Assembly: GCA_947179485.1 (NCBI GenBank)
Contig: OX359248.1
Coordinates: 2,745,501 to 2,809,500 of the forward strand
Source of the DNA: Allacma fusca
Lineage: Eukaryota; Arthropoda; Collembola; Symphypleona; Sminthuridae
Reading direction: 5' to 3'
DNA: 64,000 nt
Shown here piece by piece: positions 55,441-64,000 of this stretch. Every line of letters begins with the position of its first letter. Positions within the stretch are counted from its first letter, which is position 1. The notes under the pieces were generated by a model. The model made no database searches and was not told where the DNA came from. It saw only the letters and a list, made by a program, of their open reading frames with translations. A program made the translations under genes and the position numbers.

Positions 55441-56129
55441 ATGAACGTAGCCGACGATTTGACCGGTTTCGGAGAAGATAAGCCCGTATTGAAGAAACGT
55501 AGGGTGGGTGGGAGTCCATTAGCTCACCGAGAAATCTACAGGCAGCGTCAGTTGGAACTCAGACTTAACAGAAACAACAACTGGACCTTCATCCCTCCCT
55601 CCGAGACTCGGGACAAGTCTTCACAGACTCTTCACCAAACTCTCTTTGAGGTAATCATTGGTTGTTATTACATCTTCCATTAAAAAAGGCTCTTACATAT
55701 TGTAATACCCCCAAGTAATAGTTACCCTTCTTTAATTTTCAGCTCCGGCAGGACATGGTTCGACTCGAAGGGAAATTTTTATCATTTCCCGATCTCCCCA
55801 TCCCAAATTCATGCCCGACTCCCGACAGTCGAAGAAAGCGTAAACATGACAGTGGGGCCAGTACTTACTCCAAAAGGAGAAGAATAATAATTGATCACCC
55901 AGCCGAACCAATGACTGGAAATTATACTTCAAATTACTCTTCAAAACCCACCCTGTCCATGAGACGAGGGAAAAAGCGGAAAATACAGGATGTGATAGAT
56001 GAAGACATGAAGCCGGAAGTCGCTCTTCGAAAAACTATTCGTCCTCATCGTATCAATTTTGACTTCAGGATCCGTCCTCGGAATTATTATCCCGTGGGAG
56101 CAGATCATTCACTCATGGACTGGGAATAA
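55441..56129 (+). CDS. basic, probably nuclear protein of unknown function
   Basis: Two exons, 55441-55650 and 55743-56129, joined in phase 0 (GAG|GTAATC, TTTTCAG|CTC); 198 aa. I do not recognise the family. The protein has four basic clusters that look like nuclear localisation signals: KKRRV near 18, RRKRK near 100, KRRR near 114 and RRGKKRK near 145. A short region around the splice junction (LHQTLFELRQDMVRLEGKF, 64-82) looks helical with a heptad-like spacing, and NNWTFIPPSE (45-54) and RPHRINFDFRIRPRNYYPV (171-189) could be conserved motifs. No signal peptide or membrane segment. The start MNVADDLTGF was chosen because it opens the frame after an upstream stop. The clean phase-0 splice across an otherwise broken frame supports a real gene. 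It lies upstream of nicalin on the same strand, with 1.1 kb between. Confidence 0.7.
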
Positions 56130-57239
56130 GAGGATCTCTATATAAATAATTATTTTTTTAGCAGTAGCCAAATACACTTACATATTATATAGTCATATTT
56201 GTTGCAGTCATACTGCGGCTGTCTGATATCCAGAATTTGTTTTTAATAATGTTATCAGTTATTGTGTAGGATTGTTTGTACAACCTAATTTTGTCTTAGT
56301 ACACTAAATTCTTGTAACACTGCTAGTGATCCAAGATCCCTAGGAGCTATCTAATCATGAGCGAGGTGTATTTTATTATTCCAAGAGTCTAAACACAGCT
56401 CGGGATCAGGTACATATATTCGCAGATTTGAGTCGGAAATTCGAATAATTTGAAGTTGATAGTCGGGCGTATCATGCATGCTAAAAAGTTCATATAAATA
56501 CTAATCCGTTTTTCCTATAATTAATAACTGTATAGTATGTAAGAAGGAATCATTATATTTAAGAATTATTACAGCGGAGTGACTAAGTTCATCATTTTTG
56601 CATCTTAAGGTTGTAGTTTTGAGTCGAATAATTAGTGAATATCGAAGTGTTTATGGCTGGATTAGAGCTGGGTGGGAATTTAATGTGTGATCCTTGTAGG
56701 ATTGCAATTGCGAGTTTACATGCAAAGTTGCCGTGTACTCAGAGCACCTCATGGTTTCCAGAAAATTCCGGGATTAAATTCAGTAGTAATTATGTACTTC
56801 ATTGACCCAGAAAAAATAGGATGATTTGTTGAGGTCGGAAAGAAGTTCACATTGATTATGGAATTTGATGGGATGTAGTGTGAGGCTTCGGGAGTATCGG
56901 AGAATTTCCTTGGGACAGTGAGGGAGGAACGTGTTTGAGTGGGATCGGCAACACTGTATGACTTGCAATGGTGATTCCCCTTATACCGGCGGTATATGGA
57001 TTGAAGTTATTCCTACTCGTAGCACACTCTCACAGCTCCAATCCAGCCAGAGAGTTGGGATAAATTCCAACACATTTGTAATAATTACTTTATTTCGGAC
57101 TTGAGGAGTGTGGGCTAGGGACATATTCCCGATTTTTTATGAGTGTCTTAACGAAAAAGATTTAGGACGATCCTTGACTCCGGAACCTACTATCCCGGGA
57201 GAAGTAACGCCTCAGAGGGAGGAATAGAAAAGAATTAAA
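56130..57239. other. intergenic DNA upstream of nicalin
   Basis: Presumably the 3' untranslated region of the preceding gene and the nicalin promoter. No other gene is supported. Confidence 0.45.
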
Positions 57240-60028
57240 ATGTTTGAGCAGGGGAACGAAATTTTTGACGTGATTTGGTCCAGTGTGTTTGCCTATCTTA
57301 TAATTGGTCTTCCGATTTTTGTGTCAATGTCACCGGGATGTCTTGCTGCTAAGGAATTCTCCACGTTCCGGTTGCAACAGTTCGAGCTCCATGGAACTTC
57401 TTATGGTGTGTTTCAAATTTGTAGTTGGAGGTTTTTGTAGGGATTGGAAGTGATGTTGGTGGGATTGATTATTATGATGGGATTGGTTTTTGTTTTTTTT
57501 AGGAACTTCCGGCTCTGTCTTGAATTTGGAGACGAGGATTTTACCAGGATCACCAATTGTGACCTCACCTAGAAGATGTTATGTGGTCAAATTGATGGAT
57601 TTGACTGTGGGCATGTACAGGGACTTGTTGAAGCACAGTGTGGCAGGGATCTTGATCATTGTCCCCGCGGACTTGTCGGATATCTCGGAGACTACGAAGG
57701 AACAAATACAAGACCTGGAGAGTGTCATGCTGGAGGAGGCTACATCCGTTCCGGTGTACTTTGTCAAGGAGGACGATGATGTGCTGCAGTTGTACAGTAC
57801 TGTGAAGAGCAATGCGGATATTTTAGGTCCGACTTCCACGGGCTTTGAAAGTGAGTTCATTTTTAGGGAGTTTATTGGAAATTGTATATTTGGGATTGAT
57901 GAGGATAGATGCATTAGTTTGATTTCTGGGACTCTTAAATGACAGTCAGTTTCGTTATTGTAGCTTTGATCCATCACATACAAGGGAATGGAGTTCAGTT
58001 GGTTTCATCTTTGGGAACTTCTAAAGCTGTCACGGATGCACAAATCACAACCATCCAAGGAACACTAGTGGGGTCCAAAACCACTAACAATTATCCTATT
58101 CTCATTTGCTCGCATTATGACAGCATGAGTCCTGCAGCTGTGAGTTGATGATTTGAAATTCAGGGTAGACCTGTAGATGAATTGCTTTTTCTTTTTGTAA
58201 AACTAAATCGATTTTTGCATGAATCAACTGTTTAGGAACTTTCATTTGGAGGAGACGCAAATGGTTCGGGTTCCGTTGCGCTACTTGAGTTGGCCAGGTT
58301 GTTTTCCCATCTATATTCTGGTCGAGGATCCTCTGGGAAAAGTGGAAGACAGTATAGTTCACTGTTGTTTCTACTGTCTGGTGGTGGCCACTTCAATTAC
58401 CAGGGAACTCAAAAATACCTTGAAGATCAAATTGAATCCTTAGATCACAGCGATTTGCAAGATACTAGGCTTGCACTGTGCTTGGACTCGTTGTCTGGAA
58501 ATAAAAATGAGCTCTTCATTCACGTGTCCAGATCGATCAGAGAAGGGACGATGTTGCATGCATATATCAAAGTGAGTTTATTGGTAGTTGGTGCATCCTG
58601 TTTTAACGCCTGCTCTTAAACTGTTACCTCCGTTGTTTAACCAGTCTCCCAGATTTTAAAATGATTTAATTTTTAACCGTAAATATCTTGTAAGTACTAC
58701 ATAATTCCATCACCGTTGTGTTCCTATTCTCTGATTAATAAGTTTTGACATGTATTCCAGAACTTGAAAGAAATTTCTAGCAAGCTCTATCCCGATTTGC
58801 TGGTAGAGGTAATCCAAAGGAAAGTCAAGACGGAGAATCTGTTGTCTTGGGAGCATGAAAAGTTTCACTTGAAGAAAATCAATGCCATTACATTGTCCTC
58901 ACATCGTGTATGTTGACTGTCACCTTGTGTATTTCATACGATCACATCTTAATGTTTTTAGAGTAATTGATCTGTTTATAATGCCATTTTGCTAACAGGA
59001 ATCATCAGATATTAGAACAAGTTTGTTGGACACCAAGGAAAATATTGACGTGGATGACCTAGTCATAAAAACCCATGTAATCGCTGAAGCCTTGGCAGCG
59101 AGCATTTATAACGTCTCTGGAAATGGCCCAGCATTCTCCGGATCCCTGGTTAGTCCTCAAAGTAGCACATAAATATATACGTGTAAATAACACTGCAAAT
59201 TAAAATCTTAACATGTTCTGTAGGCGGTGTCAAAAACTTCCGTAAGTTCCATGCTGGATTTCATAGTCTCGGAACCTAGATCTGCACAGTTGTTGGCCAG
59301 CAAGAATAACAAATTTGTTCAGTCACTTCGAAGTGCTTTGGCCAGGTAATTAACTAAGTTTAGGTTGCCAGTGTGGGCCATTAAATTACCGGAATTCCTG
59401 AAACTGAAATATTTATTGTTTTAACGCTACGTATAGGTTCACTCATGAAACGTCGTTATTTTACATGAAGCCTGACAAAAGGGATGCTAACTTAGTATTT
59501 TATGACAGCACTGCAGGGACTATTACTGCCTACGAGTAAGATTTTGAAAGTTTTGAGGAAACTGCAATTTTTACTTTAAAATGTGTGATATTTATAAGTC
59601 TTGCTTTTAGTGTCAATTATTTGTGCAGCTCTTTCTTGTATTTTTTAGCGTCAAGCCAGCTGTCTTTGATCTCATACTGTCTATTGCCGTGGCTGCCTAC
59701 ATTGCAGTGATTTATACTGCTCTAAAGGTGATTTGTCAAGTATTATTGTTAATAATAATATTCAATATAGTTTTTATTGTCTTGAACGTAAACAATTACA
59801 CCACCATTCCGTATGAATATGTCCGTTAGTGTAAACTTATTACCTGCTACGGATCAATGTCAACTAATGTGCATTCATGGTAAAGTTAATGCATACGAAT
59901 GTTGTTTAATTTTTTTTCAGAACTTCCATATTCTCTTCGATAAAGTCTCCATTAACCGCCAAGAAGTTAATTCAAACGGGTTAAATGGAAATAATGTTAC
60001 TCACGGAAAAGGAACAAAAGTGCAATAG
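57240..60028 (+). CDS. nicalin, ER membrane-protein assembly factor
   Basis: Ten exons: 57240-57405, 57503-57850, 57964-58139, 58236-58571, 58761-58907, 58999-59148, 59224-59345, 59437-59535, 59649-59727, 59921-60028; all phases match, 576 aa against 563 in human. Nicalin is a nicastrin-like, catalytically inactive M28 aminopeptidase-fold protein of the ER that works with TMEM147 and NOMO in multipass membrane-protein insertion. The N-terminus has a hydrophobic anchor (LIIGLPIFVSMS). Conserved segments include AKEFSTFRLQQFELHGTSYG, NGVQLVSS, SHYD, GGDANGSGSVALLELARLFS, LLFLLSGGGHFNYQGT, WEHEKFHLKKINAITLSSH, and MKPDKRDANLVFYD. A single C-terminal membrane segment (VFDLILSIAVAAYIAVIY) precedes a short tail, as in the family. 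For exon 3 the acceptor at 57963 was preferred over an in-phase AG at 57981 because the added residues align with the human protein. Confidence 0.96.
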
Positions 60029-61314
60029 TTTTTGAAATAGTATGAGAGAGAAGTTAGGAGTTTTACTTGTTGGTTTTCAAATTAATTATTTTAGGCTGTT
60101 TCATATCGTTGTTGTGTACATTTCTTGTTGAATACCAACAAAATAATAGTCAGTGATTTAGCAATAAATTGTATTTGGTATATTTCTAGAAGCTGTGTCA
60201 TTCAGCAAAAAATTGATTGTTAGATTCGTTAATTATCATCTAAGATACACGAATGAGTAAACAAGCTGCATAAATTTAAAAATTGGGAAGGAATAATTAT
60301 TATTCAAGGTGTATATGCACCAGTAAATGAAGCATTTCTAAAATACGTGTCTTCCCTAAACTAGAAAGTTATGTTGCTCATTGTCAGCTGTGCACATCAA
60401 ATGACACTTCATGTAACCTCACAGGCTGAGTTATATTCTACCGAATTTGTATATTAGCAGTACTGTTGATGAGTTTTTGTGAGGACCATCGAAATAATTT
60501 GAGTGGTTACTGGAAAAGAGTTTGTGCTAGTCTGTTTAGGTAATTGATACAGGTGCATAGGCAAGCGTAGCTTAATAAATAAAACGTTAGCAGAGCCTGC
60601 CACTGCATTGCCACTTGTGCATGAAGGCTGTTGTGCAGTTTCCGTATTCAATTTGTTATTTCCTTTTGCACGTTTGTAATTGTCAGATTTTAAGAGAGGA
60701 ATGAGGAAAATCAAATGTAGGTATCTACACATAACTTACATGTACTGTATTTGCGGATTTCTGTAATTTCATGATGCAAAACTTATCGTAGTGATGCACG
60801 GTTCCTAAAAAGACAACCTGGAAGAAAATTCAGAGGCATCTCGTCACTTATTTTTAAGTATGCAAGGAATAATTATTGCCAAATTACTTTGTTTCAAGTT
60901 TTATCATCTTGTACTATGTAAAGAACTGATATTGTCAAAGAAACTTAGAATTTATTGTTTAACTTCAAAATGCGTCACGCGCTGTCAAGGTTTCCTTCAA
61001 TTTTTGCCTTCACTTTACATGATACATTATAGACTGGGATTAAGTCAGGACACCAATTTGTTATGTGTAATTTTTGTACCATAATTCTCAGATCGAGGAG
61101 TTTATAAATAATTTATATCCAGTTGATATGCATTTAAACTGCAACTGTATTCTCTGATTGTGAGTTGGGAAATAAAGGCACAATAAATTGAACACACTCT
61201 ACTTACACATCATGCCCAAAACCAAGGCACTGTTGTAGTAAATAATTTAGTGGGAATTCAGTAGTAATTAATTTTTTGGAGCTGTAATAATCATTTAGAA
61301 ACTTGTTGGAAAAC
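60029..61314. other. 3' flanks between convergent nicalin and channel genes
   Basis: AATAAA occurs at about 60163 (plus) as a possible nicalin polyadenylation signal. No coding region is supported. Confidence 0.45.
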
Positions 61315-63522
61315 TCAAAAGAAGGCAAGTAAGAAAACTGTGTAAGTGATTGTGTATAGAAAGAAAATAATTCTGTCCAGCAGATGAGCCACCCAAGACC
61401 AATCGTCATACACTGAGGACTGTAATCCAATCAAGCTACCATCAACTTCAGTTAATGCCCCAGGTTGAGGGATATTTTTGGGCCTCGGAGCAATACAAAG
61501 TATTTTCGACGGCCAACTCTCTAGAAATTGAATTAAAACGTTCGGCAGCGGAACGTTGGATGTTCGCTTAGTTGTTGCGATGTACCTTGAGCAAACTGTC
61601 CACAAGATGGCGTTCACTATCATCACCATGGAGTCCCGAAAGTACAAAACTGTTACACGGAATTTCTTGGGTTAATAGAGCCAAGGAAATACAATATTCA
61701 CATTTTATGGTGGGGTAAAACTTAAAAAACCGAACTAAAAACTGTTATTCAGGTATTACTTATGTATGGGACATCGTCTCCATTCGGCGGTATTATGTTC
61801 GTAGCAAACTGAAGGTAATATACATTAATCAGGAGCGCAATCAGCATCAAACCAGTTCGTTCCGGAGCCTTAGGGTCCATCCAAAAGGACAGGAGGATTG
61901 TGATAGCTATAACTACGAGATTATAATGTCACATCAGAGCTACCCTGTGGCCCTATTTAAAATCCTGTGGTAACATTTAAATTAATTTAAAAAAAGACCA
62001 ACGTACCAATTCCAGGAAGACATACCAGGGCGAAGGGATAAGCTGATCGTCTTTTAATGTCGAATTGAACAGTCAAGGATTGGTATTGGGGACAGCAGCT
62101 AAATATTTGATCTTTAATGGAAGCGTTTACATACGTTACTTCCCATTCCGCATTGGGATGGTAAGCCAAACGATTTTTAACGATCTATGATAAGCAAAGA
62201 CACAAGCATAAAACCCTTCTAACTTTTTTGTTATTGCAACTCATTATATTCAATTATTACAAGCAATAATAATATTGCAATTTCCAGAAATTACAGTAAC
62301 ATGATATCACATGATATAAGAACTGGACATGCTTATCTATTGTGAGTCTTGTCAATATATACATCCTTTTGGCTTACCGGATAGTTGACCATAGGAAGTC
62401 CGACATAAACCCAGGATCCGATGTCAACAAAGCATGTGTTACTATCAAAAGGCCATTTTTTCACATTATGAGCACATGATGTATTGAACTCAGCTGGAGG
62501 AAACCAAAAAGTTCCACCATTCCAATGAACCTTGACCGGAGCAGGATGCAAACGATCAACGCTGTCCGCAGCGGCACTAAAAATGTTTAAGGGACATTTT
62601 ATTCTGGATCTACAGTATTTTTAATAAAAATCAATTTAATGGCGGTACTCATTGTAGACGGTCAACGATGGAAGCCATAATTCCGATGCTGGAAAGGTTA
62701 ATTGTAATAATTTTCCGTAATTGTTCGGGTTCCATTTCATGCGATGGTCGCGCCACCACTATTGAAATCATAATTAATATCATCTAGTAAGTATTAACAC
62801 AAATGTCTAGTAATTATACAGTACATAGAGAGGGCTGTACGAATTTCATAGCAATGTTCTGAGCTATCTAGAATTTCGAAACTGATAAATACCGTACTTA
62901 CCGTTACCATAAGAAGCTTCAGATAGAATGTGGAGGTTTTTTCATCCTGAAATACGGAAAGATTGACACTCACTCACATGTTAGTTTATTGTATTAGGAT
63001 AAAAATTTTTTATGCGCTTACCACGCGGAAAACCTCTGGAAGAAGTTGAATATTCAAAGTTGAGTTTTCGTTAATCGGAAGAACGGATTTTTCATATCCT
63101 GTAAGCAAGTCGGTCCTCAATTTTTTAACGAAGTCTGAAAATCAGTTTTTGAAAGCAACAAATTAATACAGAATGCTAGTATGGGAGTAATCAAAGACAT
63201 TTGTAAAATTGGAGCTCTATGAAAACTCTTTCTTGGTTGCTAGCTCAAGAAATATACTCAATTTCTATTAAAAATTTAAATATCTATGATTTTCGAATCC
63301 GTAATTATACAAAATTTAAATCTTAGATGGAAACAGTTTGTTTCTGTTATCTCACCACGTAAAGAATTCCATTTAATTGAAATGAACAAATTAGTTAATT
63401 AATTAATCTAAATCAACTGTACCTTCTTCGGATTTGCAGCCCGGTAGATGCCCTACTCCTGTGATGGCAATTACAAAGCAAACCTGAAGGCACAAATTTC
63501 CTTTAGTACCTCGACAGATCAT
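61315..63522 (-). CDS. Cys-loop ligand-gated ion channel subunit, nicotinic alpha-like, short
   Basis: Eight exons, from the start: 63423-63522, 63022-63134, 62902-62946, 62649-62758, 62378-62576, 62007-62184, 61760-61912, 61315-61649; all phases match, 410 aa. A signal peptide starts MICRGTKGNLCLQVCFVIAI. The ligand-binding domain has FVKKLRTDLL, a WW..HRMKWNP strand and a Cys-loop of exactly 13 residues between Cys157 and Cys171 (..KKWPFDSNTC). Adjacent Cys219-Cys220 (IFSCCPQYQ) in loop C mark an alpha-type acetylcholine-binding face. M1 starts near FALVCLPG. M2 starts with Glu at -1' and has Leu at 9', but Gly at 2', Ile at 6' and Tyr at 13'. M3 is near ILYFRDSMVMIVNAILWTV. The M3-M4 loop is only about 60 residues, and M4 ends the protein. 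Closest to nicotinic receptors, but clearly diverged; the ligand is unknown. Confidence 0.88.
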
Positions 63523-64000
63523 TTTTGAATAAAAGGCTGAAATCATTACTGAGTGTAATTGATGGTGTGGTCTCAGTAAATGTTATGAACTTAACTGCTT
63601 TCAAAAAGCTTCATGCGGATGTTCCAGATTCACACCCAGAAAATGTAATCAAATATGGGTGAACTTTTATAGTAATGACGCCTACTGCTCAATATTTTTT
63701 TTACTTCCAAATTAATTTGCTCGTACGTACATACTTACATTCGGGAGTTATAAAATGATCCAAGTTGCATCTATCGTATCTATTTGTCTTTATAAGCATA
63801 TACTTTTGCAAATTCAGTTCATGGAGGTGGATTCACTAATTTTTTGATAGAGATGGATATGATTTTGTATTGCTATTATACAGCTATATTGCTCTGCGTA
63901 ATCAATAGTTTAGCAAATAATACTTCCGGATTTGCTGGAATATCTTTGAGCAATTTTGGGAATATATTTTTGACAATTTTTTTTGAACATGTGACTGTTA
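63523..64000. other. upstream flank of the channel gene
   Basis: No gene recognised. The promoter of the channel subunit should be here. Confidence 0.4.

Overview
The window comes from an arthropod nuclear genome, most likely a hexapod (insect or springtail). Genes are split by GT-AG introns, intergenic DNA is AT-rich and full of TATGTA-type microsatellites, and the gene set includes a chemoreceptor with a gustatory-receptor TM7 motif and a hemolymph-glycoprotein-like secreted protein. The species cannot be fixed from this sequence.

Layout. The first 29 kb is gene-poor. It holds two exons (20.3 kb and 2.8 kb, minus strand) of a small secreted cysteine-rich protein of the 27 kDa hemolymph glycoprotein (DUF1397) type, joined in phase across an intron of about 17.3 kb; its 3' end is not found and probably lies left of the window. 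From 29.6 kb the window is gene-rich. SCAR/WAVE (29596-32489, +, 8 exons, 609 aa) and Rab14 (36656-38565, -, 6 exons, 217 aa) are convergent. After an 8 kb gap rich in transposons come a gustatory-type receptor (46603-47997, +, 2 exons, 430 aa) and a convergent M2-family angiotensin-converting enzyme (48199-52782, -, 12 exons, 843 aa) with an unusual basic N-terminal extension of about 200 residues. Then follow an unrecognised basic, probably nuclear protein (55441-56129, +, 198 aa), nicalin (57240-60028, +, 10 exons, 576 aa) and, convergent with it, a short Cys-loop ligand-gated channel subunit of nicotinic alpha type (61315-63522, -, 8 exons, 410 aa). Exon boundaries were worked out by hand from splice sites, reading phase and family similarity; all six complete gene models stay in phase from start to stop.

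Mobile DNA. Five non-autonomous hAT-type elements were found, four of them with 8-bp target duplications (three perfect, one 7 of 8). Three are stacked one inside another at 43446-45797. Each has long subterminal zones built from its own short repeated word. There is also a 465-bp element with 25-bp perfect inverted ends and a 3-bp duplication, and a family of about 80-bp fold-back elements present three times (26.5, 40.5, 54.8 kb), one copy inside a hAT element.

The genes do not form a pathway: actin nucleation (WAVE), endosomal traffic (Rab14), ER membrane-protein assembly (nicalin), peptide processing (ACE), chemosensation and ligand-gated signalling lie side by side as in an ordinary animal genome. 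I found no clear novel multi-gene system. The strongest leads are the triple-nested hAT stack with its word-like subterminal arrays, the fold-back family, the extended ACE, and the divergent pore of the Cys-loop subunit.
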